Shown here: one piece after another, positions 8,346 through 16,640 of the stretch | Layout: the number at the start of each line of letters is the position of its first letter | How positions within the stretch are numbered: the stretch's first letter is position 1 | Notes under the pieces: model-generated | Databases searched by the model: none | What the model saw: the letters and a program-made list of their open reading frames with translations, nothing else | Told to the model about the DNA's origin: nothing | Position numbers and translations under genes: made by a program | Source: CAVYXZ01 sp965223835 | GTDB taxonomy: Bacteria > Chloroflexota > Anaerolineae > Aggregatilineales > Phototrophicaceae | Reading direction: 5' to 3' | NCBI GenBank assembly: GCA_965223835.1 | Contig: OZ245023.1 | Coordinates: 372,001 to 436,000, forward strand | Length of the DNA: 64,000 nucleotides

Positions 8346-9794
8346 ATGAGCATAACTCACAACTCTACTTCCCCCGTTGTCATCATAGGCGGCGGCATCA
8401 CCGGCCTGAGCGCGGCCTGGGCGCTGCAAAAACAGGGCATTCCCAGCATCGTGCTGGAAGCATCGGGGCGCTGGGGCGGCAAAATTCGCACCGAGTTCGT
8501 CGAGGGGTATGGTGCGGAACCCTTCGTCATCGAAGCCGGGCCGGACTCGATGTTGACGCAAAAGCCCTGGGGCCTGCAACTGGCGGTGGAACTCGGCCTG
8601 GAAGATCGCCTGCTGGGCACCAATGATGCGCAACGCAAAGTATTCGTGCTGAATCGCGGCCAGTTGACCCCATTACCCGATGGTGTGATGCTCATCGTCC
8701 CCACCAAGTTCATGCCATTCGTAACCTCGCCCTTGATCTCGTGGCCGGGGAAGCTGCGGCTGGCGCTGGAATTATTCTTGCCTGCCAGAACCGACGATGC
8801 AGACGAATCGTTAGGGGATTTTGTGCGGCGACGGCTGGGCGCGGAGGTGCTGGATAAGCTGGCAGAACCGCTCATGGCCGGAATTTATAACACCGAAGCC
8901 GAGCGGCAGAGTCTGCTGGCGACCTTCCCCCGTTTCCGCGACATCGAAACCAAGTATGGCAGCCTCACACGCGGGATGCTGGCGGCGCAAAGAGCACGCA
9001 AGACAGTAGGTTTAAACCCACTGCCGGGTGGCAAACAACCCTCCGCCTTCATGTCGTTCCAGACCGGTATGCATGAGTTGGTCGATGCGCTGATTGACCA
9101 ACTGGACGCCGACCTTCGCCTTAACACCGCGGTCGAGTCAATCGAACCACAGGCGGACGGCAGCTATCGCCTGGCACTGTCGGATAACTCGCATCTCACC
9201 ACTGAAAACTTGATTCTCACCACCCCGGCGCACATCACGTCCAACTTGTTGGACACTGTGTCCCACACGGCAGCGCAGTTGAACGCCATCCGCTACGTCA
9301 GCACCGGCACAATGGCGCTGGCTTTAAAGCGCGAGGACGTGCCCCATCCGTTGAATGGTTTCGGCATCGTGATTCCGCGCAGCGAAAGCCGCCCCATCAA
9401 TGCCATGACCTGGACCTCGACCAAGTTCGAACGTCGTGCGCCGGATGGTCATGTGTTGCTGCGAGTCTTTTTTGGTGGGTCGCGCACACCGGAATCGTTT
9501 GAACTGGGCGACGCGAGTCTGCATACGATGGTTGCTGACCAACTGCGCAACCTGCTGGGGATCACCAAAGACCCCCTGTTTACCAGGGTTTTTCGCTGGC
9601 GCGAGGCCAATCCACAATATGATGTCGGCCATCTCGATCACATTGACGCCCTAGAAGCGGCTCTGCCCTCCGGCATCCATGTCACCGGCAGCGCCTATCG
9701 TGGCATCGGCGTCCCCGACTGTGTGCGCCAGGGTCAGGAAACGGCGATGCAGGTAGCAGAGCGGGTTATAAAATTGGTGACAGCTAAGAGCTAA
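8346..9794 (+). CDS. hemY: Protoporphyrinogen/coproporphyrinogen oxidase, HemY type
   Basis: A 482-residue FAD-dependent amine-oxidase-fold enzyme that aromatises the porphyrinogen ring. The N-terminus has the dinucleotide motif VVIIGGGITGLSAAWAL, then LEASGRWGGKIRTE, the usual HemY FAD contacts. The C-terminus has the second FAD segment, VTGSAYRGIGVPDCVRQG. Sequence alone does not decide between protoporphyrinogen oxidase and the coproporphyrin-pathway oxidase, because the following enzyme (ferrochelatase or coproporphyrin ferrochelatase/HemQ) is not in the window. The start at 8346 follows GAGGTTAAG, whose GAGG comes from the palindromic repeat. The same frame is open upstream from 8034, but that stretch is the hemE region out of frame. 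Confidence 0.93.
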   Translation: MSITHNSTSPVVIIGGGITGLSAAWALQKQGIPSIVLEASGRWGGKIRTEFVEGYGAEPFVIEAGPDSMLTQKPWGLQLAVELGLEDRLLGTNDAQRKVFVLNRGQLTPLPDGVMLIVPTKFMPFVTSPLISWPGKLRLALELFLPARTDDADESLGDFVRRRLGAEVLDKLAEPLMAGIYNTEAERQSLLATFPRFRDIETKYGSLTRGMLAAQRARKTVGLNPLPGGKQPSAFMSFQTGMHELVDALIDQLDADLRLNTAVESIEPQADGSYRLALSDNSHLTTENLILTTPAHITSNLLDTVSHTAAQLNAIRYVSTGTMALALKREDVPHPLNGFGIVIPRSESRPINAMTWTSTKFERRAPDGHVLLRVFFGGSRTPESFELGDASLHTMVADQLRNLLGITKDPLFTRVFRWREANPQYDVGHLDHIDALEAALPSGIHVTGSAYRGIGVPDCVRQGQETAMQVAERVIKLVTAKS

Positions 9795-9807
9795 TTGGTT
9801 AAGCCAC

Positions 9808-10926
9808 ATGGAGATAACTGTTAATAGCACCATGAGTCATTCCAAGATGAAAAGGACGCTAGTCTGGTTGCTTGTATTATGGATATGTATACCCACTTTG
9901 AGATCGCAAGCTGGTGTTTTGGCTACCACTGCACAGAAGCAGGATGACGAACTAGCAGCTATCAATGGCGGGTTAGCCTGGAGCCCTGATGGAATGTTCT
10001 TGGCCGTTGGGACAACAAGTGGTGTCTTTATACATGATGCGCAAGACTTACTTCAGATTGATCACTTTGCTGAATACTTAATTGTAGGCGGCCTGGACTG
10101 GTCAATTAACAACCTGATTGCTGTTGGCAGTAAAGATGGCATACTAGAGATCTGGGATACTCGCACCCGAAAACGAGTTTATGAGCTATCAGGTTCGGAA
10201 CATATATCTTCAGTTGTATGGAGTCCTGATGGCAACTTGCTTGCAACAGGCGGATACGACGCAACGAGTCGTGTTTGGGATGCGCAGTCGGGCGAACTCG
10301 TTTATGCTTCCGAAAAAGTGGAATATCACTTAGATTCTAGAGGTTGGAGTCCTGACAGTCAATTCATTGTGTCGAGTATTTACGGTTCCACACCCCGCGA
10401 TATTACCATATGGGATGCAAATACCGGCGACGTTCTGCGTGTGTGGCCGGGCCAACTTGTAGGTAGTGACCTGGAATGGAGTCCCGATGGTCAGTTCGTC
10501 GCCGAAAACGGGTCTAACCGGATTAACCTGTGGCAAGCGTCGACAGGTGAGATCGCAGAGAACATTGTTGTCGGTGAAAACGTATCTGTACACTCAGTAG
10601 ACTGGCATCCTCATTTATCTCGGCTAGCTAGCTTGAGTAGATTCTCAGTCAAGAAAGATGGAGATCAATGTTTCACATATAAAACGCAAATCTGGGATCT
10701 AACAAGTGGCGAAACCACTCTGGTTTCTCATGACGCGATTCTGACGTTTGACAGTTCCACCAATAACGCGCTCGCTTGGAGTCCAAACGGCAGCCGTCTC
10801 GCTGCGATCAGTGATAACGGAAAGGTATACATTTGGGATGTATCCGACATTGCTAGAAGTATCGCTTACGAAGGTTATGCATCAATGCTCTTGCCAGAAT
10901 TTTTGCTGTGTTCTGTAGAGAAATAA
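9808..10926 (+). CDS. Secreted seven-bladed WD40 beta-propeller protein
   Basis: A 372-residue protein with a signal-like segment (about residues 14-36: KRTLVWLLVLWICIPTL) and seven WD40 blades, each with a WSPDG-like turn and a terminal IWD/VWD. The blade starts read GLAWSPDG, GLDWSINN, SVVWSPDG, RGWSPDS, LEWSPDG, VDWHPHL and LAWSPNG. Seven blades make exactly one closed propeller, probably a protein-binding platform outside the cell. It lies between hemY and hemL on the same strand but has no heme motif. Its codons are clearly AT-richer (many ATA, TTA, AGA) than the hem genes, suggesting later insertion. An alternative ATG at 9832 would remove the first eight residues. Confidence 0.75.
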   Translation: MEITVNSTMSHSKMKRTLVWLLVLWICIPTLRSQAGVLATTAQKQDDELAAINGGLAWSPDGMFLAVGTTSGVFIHDAQDLLQIDHFAEYLIVGGLDWSINNLIAVGSKDGILEIWDTRTRKRVYELSGSEHISSVVWSPDGNLLATGGYDATSRVWDAQSGELVYASEKVEYHLDSRGWSPDSQFIVSSIYGSTPRDITIWDANTGDVLRVWPGQLVGSDLEWSPDGQFVAENGSNRINLWQASTGEIAENIVVGENVSVHSVDWHPHLSRLASLSRFSVKKDGDQCFTYKTQIWDLTSGETTLVSHDAILTFDSSTNNALAWSPNGSRLAAISDNGKVYIWDVSDIARSIAYEGYASMLLPEFLLCSVEK

Positions 10927-10972
10927 TCATAGGACCAAGTGATGAGCCCCGTTGGGACTTAAAAATTCAGAC

Positions 10973-10988
10973 AGGGATTGAAATCCCT
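10973..10988. repeat. Short palindrome upstream of hemL
   Basis: AGGGATT-GA-AATCCCT is a perfect 7-bp inverted repeat in the 88-base gap before hemL, followed by CTGGCC. It may be part of a small dispersed palindromic repeat or a leader hairpin. Confidence 0.4.
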
Positions 10989-11014
10989 GGCCCACTACTA
11001 CAAAGGCCATTTTC

Positions 11015-12310
11015 ATGCTAACGACCAAATCCGAAGTACTTTTCCAGCAAGCACAACAAATCATCCCCGGCGGAGTCAACAGTCCGGTCCGCGCCTTCCG
11101 CAGCGTGGGCGGTAATCCGCTGTTTATTGAACGTGGCGCGGGCGCAACTGTCTGGGACGCCGATGGCAACCACTACATTGATTACGTGTTGTCATGGGGG
11201 CCGCTGACGCTCGGTCATGCCCATCCGCAAGTGGTCGCGGCGTTACACGAGGCCGTGACTCGCGGCACCAGTTATGGCGCACCGACTGAGGTTGAAAACA
11301 AGCTGGCGCAACTGGTGATTGATACCGTGCCGTCGATTGAGATGATTCGCTTCGTCAACAGCGGCACCGAAGCGACGATGAGCGCCCTGCGGTTGGCACG
11401 GGCCTATACCGGACGCGAGAAGATCGTCAAGTTCGCGGGCTGCTATCATGGACATGCCGATATGCTGCTGGTCCAGGCCGGTAGCGGTGTAGCGACTCTC
11501 GGCCTGCCGGATTCGCCGGGTGTCCCCGCATCCACTGCGGCCAATACACTGACCGCGCCGTTCAACGACCTTGACGCCGTGCACCAATTATTCGCCGACC
11601 AGGGCGACCAGATTGCCGGGATCATCGTCGAGTCGATTGCGGCTAATATGGGCTTTGTGCTGCCGGAAGCTGGCTATCTCGAAGGGCTGCAATCAATCTG
11701 TCGCGAACATGGCGCGTTGTTCATCCTCGATGAAGTCATGACCGGCTTTCGGGTTGCGCCGGGCGGTGCGCAACAACGCTGGCATCTCGACCCCGATTTG
11801 ACCTGTCTCGGCAAAGTCATCGGCGGTGGTCTGCCGGTGGGTGCCTATGCCGGGAAACGCGCAATTATGGAAACGGTCGCCCCGGCGGGTCCGATGTATC
11901 AAGCGGGCACGCTATCCGGAAATCCGCTGGCGATGACTGCTGGACTGGTGACGATTCAGACGCTGCTAGCGGATGGCCTGTTCCATCGCATCACGGACCG
12001 GGCACAAGACCTGATAAATGGCATTGCTGCCGCTGCTGAAGCCGCCGAAATCCCCGTGCAGATTGGTCAGGCCGGGACGATGCTCGGTTTTTACTTCCTC
12101 AAGTCCGAAGGTGCGACCATTCGCAATTACGATGATGCCAAACAACACGCTGATACTGAGCGCTATGGTCGCTTCTTCCATGCCATGCTGGAGCAGGGTG
12201 TCTACTTCGCGCCGAGCCAATTCGAAGCCGGGTTCCTCAGCAGTGCGCATGGCGACGAGGAGATTGCCAGTACAATAGGTGCTATCGAGCAGGTTTTCCG
12301 GCAGATATAG
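11015..12310 (+). CDS. hemL: Glutamate-1-semialdehyde 2,1-aminomutase
   Basis: PLP-dependent enzyme turning glutamate-1-semialdehyde into 5-aminolevulinate, the partner of HemA. Class-III aminotransferase features are clear: PGGVNSPVRAFRSVGG at the start, SGTEATMSALRLARAYTGR, CYHGHAD, LDEVMTGFR with the cofactor Asp, and LGKVIGGGLPVGA with the Schiff-base Lys267, followed by YQAGTLSGNPLAMTAG. At 431 residues it is full length. It sits downstream of the WD40 gene in the hem cluster, with AAAGG shortly before the ATG. Its TAG stop touches the left inverted repeat of the four-helix-bundle element, so the operon is interrupted right at its 3' end. Confidence 0.96.
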   Translation: MLTTKSEVLFQQAQQIIPGGVNSPVRAFRSVGGNPLFIERGAGATVWDADGNHYIDYVLSWGPLTLGHAHPQVVAALHEAVTRGTSYGAPTEVENKLAQLVIDTVPSIEMIRFVNSGTEATMSALRLARAYTGREKIVKFAGCYHGHADMLLVQAGSGVATLGLPDSPGVPASTAANTLTAPFNDLDAVHQLFADQGDQIAGIIVESIAANMGFVLPEAGYLEGLQSICREHGALFILDEVMTGFRVAPGGAQQRWHLDPDLTCLGKVIGGGLPVGAYAGKRAIMETVAPAGPMYQAGTLSGNPLAMTAGLVTIQTLLADGLFHRITDRAQDLINGIAAAAEAAEIPVQIGQAGTMLGFYFLKSEGATIRNYDDAKQHADTERYGRFFHAMLEQGVYFAPSQFEAGFLSSAHGDEEIASTIGAIEQVFRQI

Positions 12311-12741
12311 TGCTGGGTACGGAGTGCTGAGTGCTGAGGAAGGACCGTAGATATGGGTGTTAACCAATTTGAAGATCTGATTGCATGGCAAAAAGCCAGA
12401 GTGCTGACATGCCACATCTATGAAATTACTCGGAAAGACTCCTTCTCCAGAGATTTCGGACTAGCCAGACAAATTCAACGAGCAGCGGTTTCGATTATGT
12501 CTAATCTGGCAGAAGGTTTCGAACGCGGCGCTCCTGCTGACTTTCATCGCTTTATCGTCATCGCCAAAGCATCATGCGCCGAGGTACGCAGCCAACTCTA
12601 CGTTGCACTGGATGTCGGGTATATTGATGATGCTGAATTCAAGGAACTAATACAACTGGCAGTAGAGACATCAAGAGTTATCGGTGGATTGCGTGTGTCA
12701 GTTGCTAAGCGCCGCTAACTCAGCACTCAGTACCCAGCACT
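12309..12741. mobile_element. Putative small mobile element: four-helix-bundle gene between inverted repeats
   Basis: The segment 12310-12331 is matched in inverted orientation by 12719-12740 with 21 of 22 bases identical (mismatch only at the G/T after GGGTAC). The repeats are rich in GTGCTGAGTGCTGAG motifs. They exactly bracket the 121-codon four-helix-bundle gene, giving a unit of about 430 bases between hemL and hemC. In RNA the ends would pair into a long stem. This resembles the layout of 23S rRNA intervening sequences that encode the same protein family, but here it lies in a protein operon. Mobility is inferred; no transposase or recombinase is present. Confidence 0.6.
12353..12718 (+). 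CDS. Four-helix-bundle protein (23S rRNA IVP / Avd-like, S23 family)
   Basis: A 121-residue protein of the four-helix-bundle family (TIGR02436-like), related to proteins encoded in 23S rRNA intervening sequences and to the Avd accessory protein of diversity-generating retroelements. Hallmarks are the N-terminal FEDLIAWQKARVL, RQIQRAAVSIMSNLAEGFERG in helix two, FIVIAKASCAEVRSQLYVALDVGYI, and a basic end. Family members form pentameric barrels that bind nucleic acid; the function of stand-alone copies is not established. No reverse transcriptase or template/variable repeat pair is visible nearby, so a retroelement is not supported. The gene occupies almost all of an inverted-repeat-bounded unit inserted between hemL and hemC. 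Confidence 0.85.
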   Translation: MGVNQFEDLIAWQKARVLTCHIYEITRKDSFSRDFGLARQIQRAAVSIMSNLAEGFERGAPADFHRFIVIAKASCAEVRSQLYVALDVGYIDDAEFKELIQLAVETSRVIGGLRVSVAKRR

Positions 12742-12769
12742 CAGCACTATAGCTAAGAAAAGGGCTTCA

Positions 12770-13696
12770 ATGCAGAACATCATTCGCCTCGGCACCCGGG
12801 GTTCTGATCTTGCGCTGTGGCAGACAAATTATGTGAAGTCGCTACTCGAACGAGCATGGCCGAACAAACAGTTCGCGGTGCAGGTCTTTACCACACGCGG
12901 CGATGTCGTGCTGGATACCCCACTGCCACTCATCGGCGGCAAGGGTCTGTTCACTGCCGAACTCGAAGCCGCCCTGCGCGATGCACGAATTGATCTGGCG
13001 GTTCACAGCCTCAAAGATCTGCCAACCGAAGCGCCGGATGGATTGACGATAGGCGCGACGCCGCCCCGCGCTCCTATTCATGACGCACTGGTCAGTCAAG
13101 ATGGACATATGCTGGCGACGCTGCCGATGGGATCCGTCGTCGGCACCAGCAGCACCCGCCGCGCCGCCCAACTCCTGCACCAGCGCCCTGATCTGGACAT
13201 TCAGGACATTCGCGGCAACGTCCCGACGCGCGTTAAAAAAGCGCTTGATCCCGGCGGACCCTATGACGCGGTCGTGCTGGCCTATGCCGGGTTGGAACGG
13301 CTCGATATGCTGGATGTTATCAGCGAAACGCTCCCCTTGGGCGGCATGTTACCCGCGCCGGGACAGGGAGCCTTAGCCGTGCAGTGCCGGGACGACTACG
13401 CCTCGCTGGCGCTCGTGCAACCATTGGATGATGCGGATACCAGCATCGCCGTCGCCGCTGAGCGATCTTTTCTCGCAGCATTGGGAGGTGGCTGTTCGCT
13501 ACCTGTCGCCGCTTACGCCTATGTCGATCCCACCACACTACACGTTCAAGGGCGGGTGCTGGCGGCGGATGGTTCCCAGCAAATTGACATTTCGGGAAAT
13601 GCCAAAAAAACAATCACTGCTGCGCGGCAACTGGGTGCCGACCTTGCCCGGCAAGCAATTGATCGCGGCGCGGCTTCCTTATTAGAAATACGATGA
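12770..13696 (+). CDS. hemC: Hydroxymethylbilane synthase (porphobilinogen deaminase)
   Basis: Polymerises four porphobilinogen units into the linear tetrapyrrole hydroxymethylbilane on a covalently held dipyrromethane cofactor. Recognised by IRLGTRGSDLALWQTNYV, DLAVHSLKDLPTE, the Arg-rich GTSSTRRAAQLL, DIRGNVPTRV and LGGGCSLPVAAYA; Cys242 is the cofactor-bearing residue. The 308-residue length is normal. AAAAGGG lies upstream of the ATG. The stop overlaps a 30-codon open frame (ATGA) that in turn overlaps the hemD start, so hemC and hemD are probably translated from one message. Confidence 0.96.
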   Translation: MQNIIRLGTRGSDLALWQTNYVKSLLERAWPNKQFAVQVFTTRGDVVLDTPLPLIGGKGLFTAELEAALRDARIDLAVHSLKDLPTEAPDGLTIGATPPRAPIHDALVSQDGHMLATLPMGSVVGTSSTRRAAQLLHQRPDLDIQDIRGNVPTRVKKALDPGGPYDAVVLAYAGLERLDMLDVISETLPLGGMLPAPGQGALAVQCRDDYASLALVQPLDDADTSIAVAAERSFLAALGGGCSLPVAAYAYVDPTTLHVQGRVLAADGSQQIDISGNAKKTITAARQLGADLARQAIDRGAASLLEIR

Positions 13697-13785
13697 AAAT
13701 TACCGAAGCCAATCGATTCCTGACTCCTTTGGGAAAACGACCATCATTAAGCCCTTCTTTGTTGACCGGGAGGGGTCTCAAATGA
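13693..13785 (+). CDS. 30-codon coupling ORF between hemC and hemD
   Basis: A short frame (MKITEANRFLTPLGKRPSL...) begins in an ATGA overlap with the hemC stop and ends in an ATGA overlap with the hemD start, filling the gap exactly. hemD has its own strong GGGAGGGG Shine-Dalgarno inside it. It could be a translational-coupling bridge or coincidence; no homology is apparent. Confidence 0.25.
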   Translation: MKITEANRFLTPLGKRPSLSPSLLTGRGLK

Positions 13786-14549
13786 CCCTGCACGGCAAAC
13801 GCATCGTCATCACGCGGGCCACCCATCAGGCGCATGAACTGGCAGAATTATTACGCGAACGCGGCGCGGAACCGCTACTCTACCCCTGTATCGCCATCGA
13901 ACCACCTGAAGACACATCTGAACTGGACGCGGCACTACGCCAACTGGTCGCCGGGCAGTTTGATTGGCTGGTGCTCACCAGTGCCAACACGGTTGAAGCG
14001 CTGCGTCAGCGAACCACCGCGCTCGGAATCATGCTCAAAAATGTATCCACCGCCGTCGTCGGTCCGGCAACCGCTCAAGCGGCTGCGCGTGTGCTCGGCG
14101 TCACCGTGAAAGCGCTGCCCGATGAATATGTGGCGGAAGCGCTGGCAACCACCTTGAAGCCTACACCCGGTATGCGGATTCTGCTCCCCCAGGCCGACAT
14201 TGCCCGCACCACGCTGTGCGATCACCTGACCGCCATGGGAACCAAAGTGACGGCTGTAACGTCTTATCATACAGTGATCGGACAGGGCGGCATCAATTTG
14301 CCCGGTTTGCTGGTGGCCGACGCGGTGGATGCGATTACGTTTACGAGTTCATCGACTGTCGCCAACTGCGTGCAGCGCTTGACGAATGAAGGTGGTGATG
14401 TGGACCGGCTCCGACGACTCGTGAGCGCCTGCATCGGCCCCAAAACAGCCCACACCGCTAAAGAACTGGGCCTGACATGCATCGTCATGCCAGACGTTTA
14501 TACGCTGCCGACCCTGGTCGCTGCACTCGACCATCAGTTGTTCAACTGA
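13782..14549 (+). CDS. hemD: Uroporphyrinogen-III synthase
   Basis: Closes hydroxymethylbilane to uroporphyrinogen III with inversion of ring D. The family diverges strongly; support comes from the bilobal pattern: KRIVITRATHQAHELAELL at the start, DWLVLTSANTVEALRQR in lobe two, ILLPQADIARTTLCDHL, DAITFTSSSTVANCVQRL, and IGPKTAHTAKELGL near the end. Position directly after hemC supports the call. The 255-residue length is typical. GGGAGGGG (13768-13775) lies 6 bases before the ATG. Confidence 0.92.
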   Translation: MTLHGKRIVITRATHQAHELAELLRERGAEPLLYPCIAIEPPEDTSELDAALRQLVAGQFDWLVLTSANTVEALRQRTTALGIMLKNVSTAVVGPATAQAAARVLGVTVKALPDEYVAEALATTLKPTPGMRILLPQADIARTTLCDHLTAMGTKVTAVTSYHTVIGQGGINLPGLLVADAVDAITFTSSSTVANCVQRLTNEGGDVDRLRRLVSACIGPKTAHTAKELGLTCIVMPDVYTLPTLVAALDHQLFN

Positions 14550-14598
14550 ACAATGGGCGAGGCATTCCATCGCCCTACCAATAGATAGGAGATTCATT

Positions 14599-15717
14599 AT
14601 GAAATATGCAGCAATGCTCATCGTGTTATTGGGCGTGTTGATCGTGCCGGCCCAGGCTGCTGACGAGATCAGCTATACCAGCCAGCCGGACGCGGTTTAT
14701 GTCTTCCTGAACAACATCGCCCTCGCCCGTGAAACGCTCACCCTGCCCGGTGAGGTTGATGTCAATATCGTATTGCCCAATTCGGTATTCATTGACACGC
14801 TCGTCATCCGTGAAAACGGCGCCCGGGTGCCGACATATCAGGTACGCCGCGACAATAACCTGATCAGCATCGGCTGGCAAAGCATGCTGGAGGCCGATGT
14901 CCGCGAAGTGACGCTGGATTATCTGCTCAGCGGGCTGAACTGGAAACCAAAGTATGACATGTGGGTCCAGAGTACGGAGCAAGTCGCCTTTGATTTTTTC
15001 GTCGAATTCACCAATAACGCGCTGGTGCTGGAAGATGTCGAACTGCAATTGATCGCCGGACGGGTTGATGCTGCCACACAAGTGGACGACATCAGCCGCA
15101 TCACGTCCAATCAATACCTGGCTGGATATGAGCAGGACGCTGTCGACGGGAATGCCACTGTGTCGGGCGTGGCCCGCATTCAGCATGTCTATGATGTAGG
15201 CCGCATTGATTCGCAGCCGGGCGCAATCGTCTACACGCAGTTGCAAACCAGCGAACTCCCGGCGCGGCGCTTGCTGTTGTGGAATGCTCAAACAGATCGC
15301 GAAGTCACGGTGATTTACAAGGTCCGCAACGCGACTGACCTGCCGTTTGCCGAGGGCATCGTCCGCAGCTATCAGGATGGCCTGTTCCTCGGCAGCGACT
15401 TTATCGAGCGCACGCCGCTCGGCAGCGAAGGCAGTGTCACCGTCGGCACCTTGCCCGATGTGCGTGTGAACCGCACCGAAACGCAACGGTCGTTGGACGG
15501 CCCCAGCGACCGCGATGACTTGCACATAATCGAGATGACGCTGGAAAACTTTGGCACGGAAGCAGTTGAAATCGAAGTCGTGGACCGCTATCCGGCCAAC
15601 GCACTCGAACTCAAATTCTCGGCTGAACCTGCCGACGAGGGCGGCAACCTGTTCCGCTGGCTGGTGACCATCGAACCCGGCGAGTCGCGCGACATCCGGT
15701 ACGAGTATAAGAACTAG
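14599..15717 (+). CDS. Secreted DUF4139-like protein
   Basis: A 372-residue protein with a clear signal peptide (MKYAAMLIVLLGVLIVPAQA). The mature part is all-beta. It carries EVTLDYLLSGLNWKPKYDMWV, matching the W-x-P-x-Y-d core of DUF4139 (MuiA-like) proteins, and ends with a beta-sandwich (VEIEVVDRYPANALELKF). DUF4139 proteins are usually longer, with an N-terminal coiled coil; that part is absent. Function is unknown; it acts outside the cytoplasmic membrane. It follows hemD by 49 bases with TAGGAG upstream, so it may be read from the hem message, but a role in heme synthesis is not implied by sequence. Confidence 0.65.
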   Translation: MKYAAMLIVLLGVLIVPAQAADEISYTSQPDAVYVFLNNIALARETLTLPGEVDVNIVLPNSVFIDTLVIRENGARVPTYQVRRDNNLISIGWQSMLEADVREVTLDYLLSGLNWKPKYDMWVQSTEQVAFDFFVEFTNNALVLEDVELQLIAGRVDAATQVDDISRITSNQYLAGYEQDAVDGNATVSGVARIQHVYDVGRIDSQPGAIVYTQLQTSELPARRLLLWNAQTDREVTVIYKVRNATDLPFAEGIVRSYQDGLFLGSDFIERTPLGSEGSVTVGTLPDVRVNRTETQRSLDGPSDRDDLHIIEMTLENFGTEAVEIEVVDRYPANALELKFSAEPADEGGNLFRWLVTIEPGESRDIRYEYKN

Positions 15718-15753
15718 CCGTTAACCGGTTGATCTTAATCGCGTGAGCAGGAG

Positions 15754-16554
15754 TTAAGCAAATTGATTTTGCACGACTTCTTGCTCATGCGCCTTCCACA
15801 TAGCGAAACCTAAAACCAACCAGCTGATACCATATATTCCCATGAGCATCGTACCAAACGCTGTTATATCACCTGCTCGATTGGCATTCAGTTTTGCAAC
15901 AAAATCTATCAAGATCATCAAACCGATGACAGCGGGCAACATCGGGGTGAAGCTCAGGCGATCTAAGACTCGGTTAGATAACGATATGACGCCCATAGCT
16001 GCCAGACCAAGCAAGAAACTGAAAAAACCACCGAGTCCGACCAGTTCCCAGACCGACATTAACGGCTGCAATCCCAGATAAATTGACAATGCGGTGACGT
16101 TATGAGCCAGTTGACCGCCCACCGCCGCTACGACCGCCAGGGTACTCATGGGCCGGGCCGCTGTTGGCAGTTGCAAATATAGCCCGATCAAACCCCATAT
16201 AATAAGGGGCAAAGTACCTAGAAAAACGATCACCCCAATGTCGGCGTCGGCGTTAAGCAATAGATACCCAGACCACAGGCCACCGCCCAGCGCAATTGCT
16301 GGCCCGCTCCAACGTTGCAATTTTTGCAATGGCATTTCAATCGTCTCCCGTTTATGTTCAGCCAGCGCTGACAACAGCACGTTGAAAAAAGTGAAAATCC
16401 ACAATTCGAGCACACCGGCATTGCCATGTTGTTTGAGCGCGTCACGAATCTGGTCACGAAAGGTCTGCCGCATGGTGTCACCAAAGCGCACCCTGAAGGG
16501 TATGGGGAAGCTGTACAGTAGCAAACCATATAGCCAGTTTGATAGTTTTAGCAT
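15754..16554 (-). CDS. PadR-linked membrane protein, paralogue 3 (distal)
   Basis: A 266-residue protein. Residues 1-85 form a cytoplasmic-type segment starting MLKLSNWLYGLLLYSFPIPF and continuing with FRVRFGDTMRQTFRDQIRDAL, like the prefix domain of PadR-associated permeases. The rest is five to six hydrophobic helices. No ABC ATPase partner is adjacent. It is the last of three tandem paralogues downstream of padR. The ATG at 16554 is chosen because AGGAAAG precedes it; the upstream extension to 16599 lacks similarity. The first 240 bases are much closer to the other two copies than the remainder. Function is unknown. Confidence 0.6.
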   Translation of the reverse strand: MLKLSNWLYGLLLYSFPIPFRVRFGDTMRQTFRDQIRDALKQHGNAGVLELWIFTFFNVLLSALAEHKRETIEMPLQKLQRWSGPAIALGGGLWSGYLLLNADADIGVIVFLGTLPLIIWGLIGLYLQLPTAARPMSTLAVVAAVGGQLAHNVTALSIYLGLQPLMSVWELVGLGGFFSFLLGLAAMGVISLSNRVLDRLSFTPMLPAVIGLMILIDFVAKLNANRAGDITAFGTMLMGIYGISWLVLGFAMWKAHEQEVVQNQFA

Positions 16555-16640
16555 CAGTTCTTTCCTACTCAGGGTGTTGGTCTGGGTCGCACAACTCACG
16601 TCTCAGATGTTTCGAGTGAACCATCCAGCTATTTCGATAC

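Noticed and set aside
12353..12718. Diversity-generating retroelement
   Set aside because: The four-helix-bundle protein is Avd-like, but there is no reverse transcriptase and no template/variable repeat pair nearby.
14626..15525. 299-codon open frame on the minus strand
   Set aside because: It lies wholly opposite the DUF4139-like secreted protein gene, which has a signal peptide and ribosome site; the antisense frame has no recognisable family.
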